Of a DNA stretch of 64,000 bases, positions 1 through 10,600 are shown piece by piece. The first letter of the stretch is position 1; the number at the start of each line of letters is the position of its first letter. The notes under the pieces are model-generated. The model had not been told where the DNA came from. It did not search any database and worked only from the letters and a program-made list of their open reading frames with translations. The stretch lies in contig OZ007516.1 in the NCBI GenBank assembly GCA_963931865.1, positions 1,475,883 to 1,539,882 of the forward strand. The letters run 5' to 3'. The DNA comes from Axinella damicornis. Lineage: Eukaryota > Porifera > Demospongiae > Axinellida > Axinellidae. Position numbers and translations under genes: made by a program.

Positions 1-95
1 AGAATTGGGGAGAGAATGAAGTAGAAGGGGAAGAGAGGGAAAGGGAGGGGAGGTGAGAGGGGGAGGGAGAGAGGAGGGGGAGGGGGTTCCATCAG
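1..95. repeat. Purine-rich low-complexity tract
   Basis: The plus strand is almost all G and A, in GGGA/GAGA-like runs. It lies in the intron after exon 4 of the partial carboxypeptidase gene, so it is pyrimidine-rich on that gene's sense strand. No coding content is seen. Confidence 0.8.
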
Positions 96-150
96 CTAGA
101 ATTCCAGATGTACGTATGTACACTCACAAGTGCCTCTTGAATTCACTCAC

Positions 151-1695
151 CTTGGCCTTCCTTGTCCACGTAGAGTGGTCCATTCTCATTAAACAAACCA
201 AACAGGGAGGACCCCCCTGGTCCACCCTGTAACCATAGCAACAGAGGGGCATCCATCTGGCCACTCTATGGAACAAACAGAATTATCTGTAACTCCAAAC
301 AACGCTTCGTTTCACATCTCAATCCTATTTGAGTTCTCGTGAACCTAACTTCGTTCCCAGGCCATGTGGAGGAGAGAAAGTGCTTTTCCTCAATCCTCCC
401 ACACGGCTTGGGAATGAGGCTATTGTGAACCTGTGCTGGGAAGAACCAGAAGTACATGCTGCTATTGTAGGTAGCATTGACTGTGAAGAATCCTGCATGA
501 GAGAGAGAGAGAAGTTACAATGTATAGAGACATTACTGATATCACGTACGATGTGTGTATGTCATTGTTTCGGGATAGGAGTTCAAAAGTCAACATTTGC
601 TACATGTACTAGCTATAGACTTTGAGTGCTATTATGAGGTCAAAGGTCATTCAATATTCCATTCCAACATCCAATTCTACTATTCCATGACAGAATTGGA
701 TGTTGGAATGGAATACTGGAATGACCTTTGACCTCATAATAGCTATCACTTAAACTCAAGTCTAGTAGCGAGTTTTGAACTCCTATCCCAAAACAAGGAC
801 ATGCATGATATAAACTCCATGCCATGAGAACATACTCTGCAAGTTGAGTATAGCTACACATAGTCTCGTGCCCAGACCCCCTCAGAGGGTCTGGGAACGA
901 GACTAAGCTACACACTAACCACCATTGTTGTAACAAAAATAAAAATCCATTCCAGTTATGTTACCTGGAAGCACAAGGTGCTGACTATGAAATTTAGCTG
1001 CTTGATTCATAATTCATGAAGTCACATGGCTCTTGAATAACATTTGTGTAAAAGTCTAAGGTCAACTGAAACAGTTGATATCAATGTGTAAACAGCAAAC
1101 AAGGTACTTCCCTAGAAGTCACAATTATGTAACTGCGGATGAATGCAACTTGGCAAAAACATACAAGATGGCAATTCAAGATGCACAGCCTACATGCAAG
1201 ACTTATATAGCATGGCTGTGCAAATCGGCAGTACGAAAGCTAATTAAGATACAAAATTTGCTAGTCTTGTAACTAACTAAGCAACTACCAATTCCTCCTC
1301 ACCAGCATAACTTGATAAACCTGCAACTTCGGATGCATTCACAATACTCAAGTTTCGGGCTACAAGGAAACAGCAAATAGTTTCTGTAAGCAATGCAAAC
1401 CGTTGGCCGTTGGCCATAGTAAATATAAAATTATGACATTGTATGCTGCCGTGTTTAAAAAAAAAAGATCCACGCGAGTAAGTAGTACTCAAGTCCGTAG
1501 TACTCGTATACCTGTGTCTATCTGATTATTGTCGATGTATGGAGTGAGAAACAGTGGGGTCCCGGGGTCTGCGGAGCCAGTACCCTCCACGGCGGGTTTG
1601 TAGTCCGCCTTGTGCTTGAGGAACTGATGGTTCAGCGGCCCGCAAAACACCAGGGGAGCCGCAGCAAAGAGGAGGAAAACAGCCAGGCGAGCCAT
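151..1695 (-). CDS. Serine carboxypeptidase (CPVL-like), copy A, 5' part only
   Basis: This is the first four exons of a secreted or lysosomal serine carboxypeptidase (peptidase family S10); the rest lies beyond the left edge. Exons are 1512-1695, 1303-1359, 431-492 and 151-265, with phases that close exactly. The start is the Met opening [18 protein letters not shown], a signal peptide. Exon 2 carries ARNLSIVN, exon 3 gives GFFTVN and YFWFFPAQ, and exon 4 gives [16 protein letters not shown], the substrate-binding and oxyanion-hole region. Exon lengths (62 and 115 nt for exons 3 and 4) and phases match the complete copy at 1925-5721, so the two are tandem duplicates. The catalytic Ser, Asp and His exons are not in the window, so whether this copy is intact is unknown. 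Confidence 0.9.
346..423. repeat. Foldback repeat (TAGCCTCGTTCCCAGG family)
   Basis: Inverted repeat with ends like CGTTCCCAGGCC and GGCTTGGGAATGAGG and inner arms containing TGTGGAGG and CCTCCCACA. It lies just downstream of exon 3 of the partial carboxypeptidase. It is one member of a family seen all over the window. Confidence 0.75.
566..795. mobile_element. Long foldback element, MITE-like
   Basis: A 230 bp nearly palindromic unit. The outer ends contain GGGATAGGAGTTCAAAA and its complement, and the inner arms contain TATGAGGTCAAAGGTCATTC and its complement. It lies in intron 2 of the partial carboxypeptidase. There is no ORF of its own. A non-autonomous foldback transposon is the simplest reading. 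Confidence 0.7.
861..905. repeat. Foldback repeat (TAGCCTCGTTCCCAGG family)
   Basis: Short hairpin with TAGTCTCGTGCCCAGACC and GGTCTGGGAACGAGACTA ends and inner arms CCCTC/GAGGG. It is intronic, in the partial carboxypeptidase gene. Confidence 0.75.
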
Positions 1696-1800
1696 CTTGC
1701 ACGAGTCAGCAAGGGGGCGTGGCTCATTGATTGCATAGGGGCGCCGGGCAGGGATCTTGGTTAGGTAAATTTGCACGAACAAGTGTGTCACGTGTCACGG
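1696..1800 (-). promoter_or_regulatory. Putative promoter of carboxypeptidase copy A with CACGTG E-box
   Basis: A TGTCACGTGTCAC sequence (CACGTG core at 1789-1794) lies about 94 bp upstream of the start codon. It resembles the CLEAR/E-box motif bound by TFEB-type factors at lysosomal genes in animals. Copy B has a CACGTG at a similar distance. Promoter function is inferred. Confidence 0.4.
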
Positions 1801-1924
1801 TGTCCACCATTAGGATTTCCAGGATCGAGCTCTCCTCGTCTTCAGCCTTCATTCCTACCATTGCATGTGCTTCTCTTATAAAATAACCTCAAGCAATTTG
1901 AATTAATTGTGCAACCAGGTAGTG

Positions 1925-2588
1925 TCACTGCATAGAAATGAACATATCTATCAAGTTGTTTGCCCTCTCTGGTTGGTCATGGGGGACCATGTGTCCTGCC
2001 CCTCGGACTATCACCTGCAGGTGAAAACACAAAGATGGTCTGAAGAGCCAGTGACAGCATTCCCTCGTACCTTTACACCTTACCTGCATAAATCTCCCAA
2101 CCTGCCTCACATATCCAGCTACATCATCACCAATCTTCCACACCTTCCTGTCAGCTGCGAGGTACTGCTGCTGACCAGACCATTTCAGCACTTGCAGGTA
2201 GCGCTCAGTGAGAGGTGGAGCCACGACAATGTCCAACTGACCATTATAGATCAGGACCTACAAAACCAAAACTAAGATATTAAACTCGTAGCTAGATCAT
2301 TTTAAAACCCACCACACAACGCAGTGCATAACCTTGTAATTGTCCATCAAAACAGCCAACCAGTCAGTAACAGAACGCATGATATCCTGAGCAGAAAATG
2401 AAATTACGCATATAATTAAACTTATAGCCATATAAACTATGAATTCAGTTGGAATGTTTGTCTCACATTTGAAAGTGCTAGGGTCACAGCATCTGAACCA
2501 CTGTCAAAGCTGACGTTGCCAGCATGAATTGCGCTGCGCACTGATGTCTGATTGACATAAGGAATGTAGTAATTGAAATCTTCTGGTT

Positions 2589-2629
<41 letters not shown>

Positions 2630-5600
2630 TGCATGTGCGTGTGAGAAAATAGTTACCTAGACCTAGGTGACCAGAGTGAGAAAGAAAGACAAGGATACTT
2701 ACACTGGTGCGAAGAAGGTTGTAGATGTCGGTTGAGCCAGTGATGTTGGTAAAATAGGTTGGATAGGGATAAGCTTTGCCAAAAATCAGCATGGCAACCA
2801 CCTGAAATGGAGGAGTGATCAGCTCAAGCGCTAGGTATAGAAGAACGTGGGTGAATACTGATTGCAATTGCAGCACACAATGCTAGGAATACACAACCCA
2901 TTACAGAAAGTTCCAAGAATCAATTCACACCATATTAACCACCTACACGGCACAGTTTGCTCAAAATATCAGGTCGTAAACTAGACACACAGGACTAATC
3001 CTTTCTGGATTCAAGTTAGCACAAAATGGAGCACTACCATGCAGACACCATTATGATCCACGTGTATGCAGGACATCACATTGCAAATGTAATACGATAA
3101 GTTAGGTGATACTATCGCCACCTTAACTAACGAAGGTGTGAGAGCATAGCCATATCAATATACCATGCTCTCCTACAGAATAGTGGCGAGGCGTGTTGGA
3201 TCTATGTTACCTCCAAAGCTTCCAGGTACTGTCCCTTTTGGATGTAGTGGACTGCTAGTTCAGCTTGGGATTTGATGAATGCAGCCTGGTTTTCATCCGC
3301 CAAGCCCAGCTCATACGTCAAGGCTCCAATACCTGGCAGCATCTGCACAGCATAGTGGACAGAGAGTCATCATCACTGAATGGGTCAATGCATGGGTGAA
3401 CGGATGGATGGACTTACATTGAGTATGTCACAAACCCCATCTCCAATGGCCATTCCCTTCAGATTGATATAGATTTTCGGCTGTTGCATGTTCTCCATGT
3501 GTATCTTGTAGCTTATTGCGGGGGCATACTTCCCTGCATAGGACTGAGGAGAGGGGAGGGTGCCTATCAGGAGCCCGCACTGCTCTATTAGTAGCTTCAC
3601 AAGAGAATTGCATGAAGCAACTCGGAGCAAAGAAATGTAGAAGGAAAAAAAAAAGACATTCTTGCACACAGCTGGTCTTTGCCGCCCATCTGCCTACCTC
3701 TCCTATGATATAGAAATCGTTCTTCTGATAGTCTGAATAGATTGCGAAGAACTGGGTCAGGGCGGAGTAGAGATTGGTGGCGATCTCGCTCTCATTGGTC
3801 GAGAGCCCCTGTGTACTGTTGGTGAAACTGAATCCTGTGCCCACCTGCATGCGAGGAACAGTCATTCAACACTTCTTTCTCCGAGACACAAGCTTTAATA
3901 CTCAAGGTGTGGGGACAAAATTCACTTAAATTAGCAGCCCATGATCCAGTGTCTACACAGTACTTGTAATAAGTGGTGTTGACATTATAGTGAATTTGTG
4001 TAGTACATCTAGCCTCGTTCCCAGGCCCCGGGTCTGGGAACGATGCTACAGTGCACCATGGTAACCCAAACTATGTGCAAATAAAATTGGTCCTGGTTTT
4101 AGCCACAAGTACATTGCATATGAGTCGTTCTGTACACACATGCAATTGGAAAGTCTGGTGAATAATTATGGTACAAAAGCTGTTAAAACCTGCTGAATAC
4201 AGTACAGGCCCGTAGGAAGCAGGCGGAGAGCGCTTTGCATATTTGAGCGATGAAATCGTGGCAGCGCAATGGCATGGCGCGTGCAGCACGCCAACCGAGA
4301 AGCGTAGCAAGTGCGCAAAGCGCGTCACATAGGGGGGTCTGGAGGCCCTCCCCCAGGAAAATTAGACCTTCTGAGATCGTTTCTGGTGCAATCTTGGGAT
4401 GAAACTGCAAGATTCAACAACTTGCTAGCCAGACTGAGCATATTATTGGTCCGGCGGCCGCCGCACCTGCCGCACCTACTCCTACGGCCCTGCAGTAGCA
4501 TGACACTCAAATCTTTTATGCCTGAAGATTACCCAAACACGTTGCAATTAAATTTTTGCCAACTACCGTGCCAATGTCCAAGATCCAAAGGAGGAGTTGG
4601 TGAACATCTCATGGGCTAGCTGTTGTTAGTGGGCTTCATAATATGGCGAGGAAGTGGATTCTTACCACCCAAACCTTTAATAGCAGTCTCCTTTCTTACT
4701 GAGGGTCTGGCCAGAGACTATCCCTGTTCGTGCAGTGACTCACAGGGTTGTCAATGTACAGTAGGTGGTACTTTGCATTCCAAGTGATATCTCTGCGATG
4801 CACTGGAGAAGAGGGTGCACAATATAACAATGTTACCATAATATGGGTTACCGTACCAGCTAAAGTCCCTGACAGGTGTACGTTCACAACCTCCTTGTAC
4901 TGCCACTCACCTTGCCCATCCTGGTCCACGTAGATTGGTCCGTTCTCACTGAACAAACCAAACAGGGAGGAGGTCCCTGGTCCACCCTGTAACCATAGCA
5001 ACAGGGGAGCATCCATCTGTCCATTCTGAAATTGGAGAACAAGACTGAGTGTAGGTTCTTAGCTAGCTACATCCATTTACCAACCCTGTCAAGGGACCCT
5101 AACCTGTTTAATATTCCATCTACAAATCAACATCTGCATTCAATGTAATTGCCTACTTGAGCTGGGAAGAACCAGAAATACAAGTTGCTGTTGTAGAGTT
5201 CATTGACCGTGAAGAACCCTGTGTAGGAGAATGAGGGAGATCGATGGATATCTTGCTGCATTCATCAACTCCAGGTTAATCTCATTCCCAGACCCAAACA
5301 ACACCAGCGAGGATTGCCCAGACCCAAACAACCCCAGAGAGGATTGCCCAGACCCAAACAACCCCAGAGATGATTGCGATCCGCGCTGGGGTTGTTTGGG
5401 TCTGCAGACTATCTGTGGGTAGCCACATAATTTTCCTGTAGGAGGAGAAATGGCCTGGCAACTCCTACACGATTTCTAACCTGCATAGCTGGTCTTCAGG
5501 TCTGCAATTCCATGCACTTCACTGAGGTTACGTGCTGGAATGTGGCGTAGAGGGGAAAGAGGAACAAGTTAGGACTACAAACACACCAGCGATCTTAAAT

Positions 5601-5721
5601 GTAAGAACAAACCCAAGCCAGTCTCTCCCTTCTGGATATACGGAGTGAGTATCAAGGGGTTCCCTGGATCTGCAGAGACCGTAGAGAGAAGAACCTGGCA
5701 TACTAGTGCTAGTCGAGCCAT
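1925..5721 (-). CDS. CPVL: Serine carboxypeptidase (CPVL-like), copy B, complete
   Basis: A family S10 serine carboxypeptidase, expected in the secretory or lysosomal pathway, removing C-terminal residues from peptides. Exons: 5613-5721, 5481-5534, 5157-5218, 4911-5025, 4744-4802, 3698-3844, 3418-3543, 3211-3342, 2703-2801, 2467-2589, 2333-2386, 2084-2257, 1925-2014. They give 447 aa, close to vertebrate CPVL (about 476). The start is the Met of MARLALVCQVLLSTVSA, a signal peptide. WLQGGPGTSS is the oxyanion region. The nucleophile Ser (about 183) is the first residue of exon 7 in IIGE|SYAGKYAP. The catalytic Asp (about 369) is in NGQLDIV and the His (about 426) in RGAGHMVPHDQP, so the triad is intact. 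The exon 5 acceptor was chosen by phase. A (CA)n tract in the sense direction abuts exon 10. TATDN1 is transcribed divergently. Confidence 0.93.
2591..2629. repeat. (TG)n microsatellite abutting a splice acceptor
   Basis: About 38 bp of TG on the plus strand, which is CA on the carboxypeptidase sense strand. It ends directly in CACACAG, the acceptor of exon 10 (exon start 2589). Confidence 0.95.
4010..4048. repeat. Foldback repeat (TAGCCTCGTTCCCAGG family)
   Basis: TAGCCTCGTTCCCAGGCC followed by GGTCTGGGAACGATGCTA, with almost no inner arm. It is in intron 5 of carboxypeptidase copy B. Confidence 0.8.
5275..5405. repeat. Tandem and inverted repeat with AGACCCAAACAACCCC core
   Basis: Three direct copies of an AGACCCAAACAAC unit (5289-5370) are followed by the inverse, GGGGTTGTTTGGGTCT (5390-5405). 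The left end reads CTCATTCCCAGACC, like the foldback family. It is in intron 2 of carboxypeptidase copy B. Confidence 0.7.
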
Positions 5722-5873
5722 CGCCGTAGCCTTTGCCCTAGCCCTCTTGCTAGAAAAACGCCCTCGGTTCAAAGGTCATGTATGCGGTCAAGCGTATGAG
5801 ACACGTGGTTCTCGTAAACTATAACGTCATTTTCGCATTTAGTCGGATACGTGTATATAACAGCAGGACAGTC
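5722..5873. promoter_or_regulatory. Divergent promoter between carboxypeptidase copy B and TATDN1
   Basis: Only 152 bp separate the two start codons. The interval holds a CACGTG E-box (5802-5807, 81 bp from the carboxypeptidase start), an AACGTCAT CRE-like half site and a TATATAA (5854-5860). The TATATAA is too close to the TATDN1 ATG to be a standard TATA box for it unless the leader is very short. Function is inferred from position. Confidence 0.5.
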
Positions 5874-7646
5874 ATGGCAGTTGCAACAAGCAGGTGGTTG
5901 AGGCTAATCGGTGGGTAATAATTTTTTGGTGGTAGCACATCTTCACAGCTTGTGTTGCATGCAGATAGCTGGATCCATGGTGCTTCATGGTGCTATTTCC
6001 CCACAAATGAGTCATCATTGATGGAGGGTGGGGTTGCACAATCTGTGCTGGCAGAAATAGAGTACTCTCATTGGTTACATTCATCCCTGCCCTTTTCCCC
6101 TTGCTGACATCATTGCTGGACCCAGACATAGGAGCCAATCTGACAGGTACCAAAATTGGCTGTTTGGCCACACCTAATTGATCTCGGATCTGGCGGGTCT
6201 ATTTTTTTTTGCAGATTGCAAAACGTCTGTTAGTGGACGTGGTTCAATTATGTGCTTGCGTGTCAAGTACTGCTTTTTTCCTGCCACCTGGGTCAAAATT
6301 TGGGACTGAGCTGCCCGGGAGACATGAAATCAATTTGGTGTGGCCTTGTCTATTAGCCGGTGCTTTTACATTTTCCTTCCTATTTACGTTGTACACCTTT
6401 TCTGGATACTGACACCAGATCCAATGTTTCAGGGAATCTACCGTGGAAAGCAGGCTCATCAAAGTATGTTTGTACTGACCTCTGACCTGTGCACAGTTTG
6501 ATGATTTCTGCATGACTTGTATTTTTGTCAGGTGACTACGAAGCTGTTCTGAGGAGAGCTTTTGATGTTGGTCTACAAAAGGTATTGATGGATAAGACAG
6601 CTGCCAAATTACTTCTCCGATTTTCCAATAACTCTTACCCAACCACTTCCACTTCATTCAACAAGGCATGAACACCCTGCCAACTTTGCAAATTTTCCAA
6701 CTTTCATGCAAATTTTAAAAAGATTTCTCTTCAGTTATTATAAACTGGAGGAGTGGTGACGATGGTTACTTTCTCTATAAGGGCAGACCTGTACCTAAGG
6801 TCTTATAGCTCTTGTCACAACTGACACTGGTCATGTGTGAAACGCTTCACTGAGTTGCAATGCAATATACGTGCACAACACAGTGAGGGGTAGAAATGTC
6901 CGAGGTCATAATTATTGTTCTACAAACAGCAGCAAACAATTTCTCGATTCTATCCACAGAGAGCCATGATAGAGTCATAGAGATTGACTATGCCAGAACA
7001 TTACAAAACAGCTTATAGACATACAACATAAACAGAACTGGTATTTCAAAGAGTCAAGAGGTTTCTCCTCTCTCTCTCTCTCTCTCTCTTTCACGCACAG
7101 ATTATTGTTACTGGTGGAAGTCTGTCAGACAGCAAGGAAGCACTAGAATTGGCAACAACCAATGGTGAAGAGACATGATTGTCATGTGCACCCTGTCAGT
7201 TGATATGCGTGAAATAAACATATTCTCCTTTCACTTTCAAACTTGAAGTTCATGGTACCAGTGGTTAAAGGTGCCATCACCACATTAACAGAACTATTTG
7301 TGCTTATGATTATTCTTCTTCTTTTTCAATCTCCAGACAGGTTATTTTCTACGGTTGGCTGTCACCCCACGCGCTGTGGGGAGTTTGAGCGGACACCTGG
7401 CGTTACCCCCGACCAGTATCTGAAACAGCTGCTAAAGCTGGCCAAAGAGAGCAGTGGGAAGGTAGCAGCCATCGGGGAATGTGGGTTAGGTATGTCCCAG
7501 AATCCTGCTGTACATATGAACCTGCTCTGTCTGAAAGTCATGCACAAACATTCTCTTCGAAGTCACAGAGATTCAAAATGATATCACTGCATTTGGCTTG
7601 TGGGGAGAGCAATCAACTCACTAATAATGTACTTCAAGAATTTTTC

Positions 7647-7695
<49 letters not shown>

Positions 7696-10600
7696 AAAAA
7701 TTTAAAGGTGGTACAGGTACAAATCTTGTGTTTCAGTGGTATTTCCCAGAGTTTCAGTTTGAGTTAGATAAATGGAATGGTCTTAGACAGAGAGATTAAT
7801 TAATATATATGTTGTGTTTTTTAATAGATTTTGACCGACTACATTTCTGTTCCAAGGAGTTGCAACTCAAGTGAGTTATTCCAGAACTGCTAATGATGCT
7901 AATACTAGGCAGTAAAAAGCACTTACTCGCTAGGATAAGCTCAAGAAAGCGGTGAGTGGTAATAAGAAAGGGGTGGGCGGCTTCTTTTTTTAATGAAAAA
8001 GCCACCCTGTCTGTTCAATTCAAAAAAGGCCTTAGAAACTAAGAATTGACATCATATGACCTCATCCTACATTGTCCTACATAGTCTGTGACTCTGCACC
8101 TTGTACCTAACCGTCACGCATCATGTGACCTCATCCTGCACAGTCTGCCTAGCCATCACATTCCTGGACACAGCTCTTATTTACTGCTTGTCTGCAGGTA
8201 CTTTGAGGAGCAGCTGCTACTCTCTGGGGAGACTGGCCTGCCACTCTTCCTCCACTGTAGAAATGCTTTCAGCGATTTCATTGGTAACTACATAGTACCA
8301 GTCTCCGTGTGTATAGCAGAGAAACTATAGCTAGCTGAGCTTAATTTGCATTTCAGGTACTGGTATAGACAGGAGCCTATCAGCGCCTAGCCTCGTTCCC
8401 AGGCACACGGCTGGGAACAAGGATAATCAATGCCACAAAGCAGCACGAATAAGTTCCAGGTGTAGACCACCTGCATTAGTATCTCTACCCTCAACCATTT
8501 TTGTGTTATGATTACACGACAACTGATCCTGGTGGACTATCTCTGATCACTTAGAGATTCTGCAACGAAACAAGAGCAAATTTAATGGAGGAGTGGTGAG
8601 TTCGTATTAACCGTTTAGCTGTTACAAACTCATTTACATTTAAACTGATAGATTCTGTATAGGGAATGGTTTCTGATTCAATAATGTAAGAAGCCTTTAT
8701 GCTAAAGCAAGGTAGGTCATACTCCTCATGTTTTAGGGCTGAACACTTGGTTATTAATGAGTGGGTGTAGTTATGGAGAGGTTACTTGGCTGTCAACAAG
8801 GCATAATTGTGTATTCCGGAACGGGCTGTATGAGAGTGAAAACAGCAGGAAGGAATATCTAAGAAGATGACATGATGTGTTAAAGCCAAGAAAGGCCTGA
8901 AAATATGTACCAAGAGCGCATAAGTAGGTCGCGCCTCCCCCGGAGTACTCTGTGCGACCTACTTATGCGCTCTTGTGTGTACTGTTGGGCGTGCTGTTGG
9001 GTTATTTAATTATTGGCGTAAAAATTAGTTGAAGGGTAAAATAGTAGCAAAGACAGCTGCAGAGCACTTGCCCATTTGGGAAAGGATAAAAAAAATAAGA
9101 CAAAAGAGGGAGTTGGAAAAGAAAGAAGAAAAAAAAGAGTGCACTGACCGGGAATCGAACCCGGGCCTCCCGCGTGGCAGGCGAGAATTCTACCACTGAA
9201 CCATCAGTGCTAGCCGATAGGAAACCTTTACATAGTAGCCTATGAAGACGTACATGCAGTAACTGACTTCGCTCTGCATACAGATACACTCGTTTGATGG
9301 AGCACAAGCGGAAGCACAAGCTGCCACAGATTTTGGACTGTACATCGGTATCAACGGATGGTAAGTCTATTATAAGCACACTGTACGGATGTCAAGCAAG
9401 GACATATCGTTAGCAACAGTACATTAGCGTCTGTATGCTATACAGTATTTATACCCCCAACCCTAACCTGTATTGCTAATGTACTGAACTTAAGTAAGGG
9501 ACAGCAAATCCTGTATGACCAAAGTTGTAAGTACAGTGTTGATGGCAGAAACCTCCATTAGGTATTCCATATGGAGAGTTTCCCTGTATGAGCTATTCAC
9601 ACCGGGTAAGGTTACCATGCACGCTACAGTCAGTTGTCACTATCACTGCCTCCATGCAACATCCCAGTTCATGGACAGAACGTAAAGGCTTGGGAATGAG
9701 GTTATAGTTTGATAAACCTTTGTATTAAAATTTGCATGCATATACATGTATCGACCATTGAAGGAAGAAGACAAGACATTTGAGAATTGTTGATGTCGTT
9801 TGACAGTTTATTGCTATGCTACAGCCAAGGCTGATATTGGATCACCTGACACAAGGCTTGTCAGTTCAGAGATTTAATTGTTTAATGTCATGTCCCTATC
9901 CTCCCTTATTGGTGTGCTAATAATAATTGTTTGTGCAGGACATTCCTTCCTAACTTCTTTAATTAAGCTTGTGAAGGTGTTGTCCTAATTTCATGAGTCT
10001 ATGTTATATCAACTCGTGATAGTTATTCAATTTTCTGACATCTCCATTAGTTAGCTGATTGTGCAAACCCTCTCAGATTGGATACCACTCATAACTGGAA
10101 CAAAAGCATTCGGCTGCACCTTCCTGCAATTTGTACCACTTTCTCTTAGTATTCTTACTAGCCAAATATTTCCATGCTACTGAACACCATTTTGACATCA
10201 CATGTACATGTGCAGCAGGGGTAACCATGGTAACCTGGAACATAATCTTGGTAAAGCAACGCCTTTATGTCTGTCAGCAAAATATTGAAAAATTGTTCAA
10301 GCAGGTTAGCTAGGGCATTTACAGACATAGGACTCAACTTAAAACCAATGTTATGGACCAAACGATAGCCTACTACCTAACCTTCCTAACCTTCGCATGT
10401 TCACTAATAGAGTGAAGAACAATGGGTGGAGATGCTAATGCGATAATGGACCACCCCAACCGGCTTCACCTTACAACACAGAAGCTATCAAGTAGCTGAA
10501 AGTGATGGGATACAATTCTGTTAGTTGCAAACACTTTCTGTAATTAAACTAGGAATTTAAGCATGTATGCTTTTTCCTGATATGGAGGAAGTTCTGATTG

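Noticed and set aside
4744..4792. Shorter version of carboxypeptidase exon 5 starting at 4792
   Set aside because: It breaks the phase by one base; the acceptor giving a start at 4802 closes the frame.
5852..5862. TATATAA as the TATDN1 TATA box
   Set aside because: It is only about 14-20 nt from the ATG, too close for a typical core promoter unless the leader is nearly absent; left as uncertain.
9002..9379. 125-codon minus-strand ORF
   Set aside because: It runs through the tRNA-Gly gene and antisense to TATDN1 exon 10; no family similarity.
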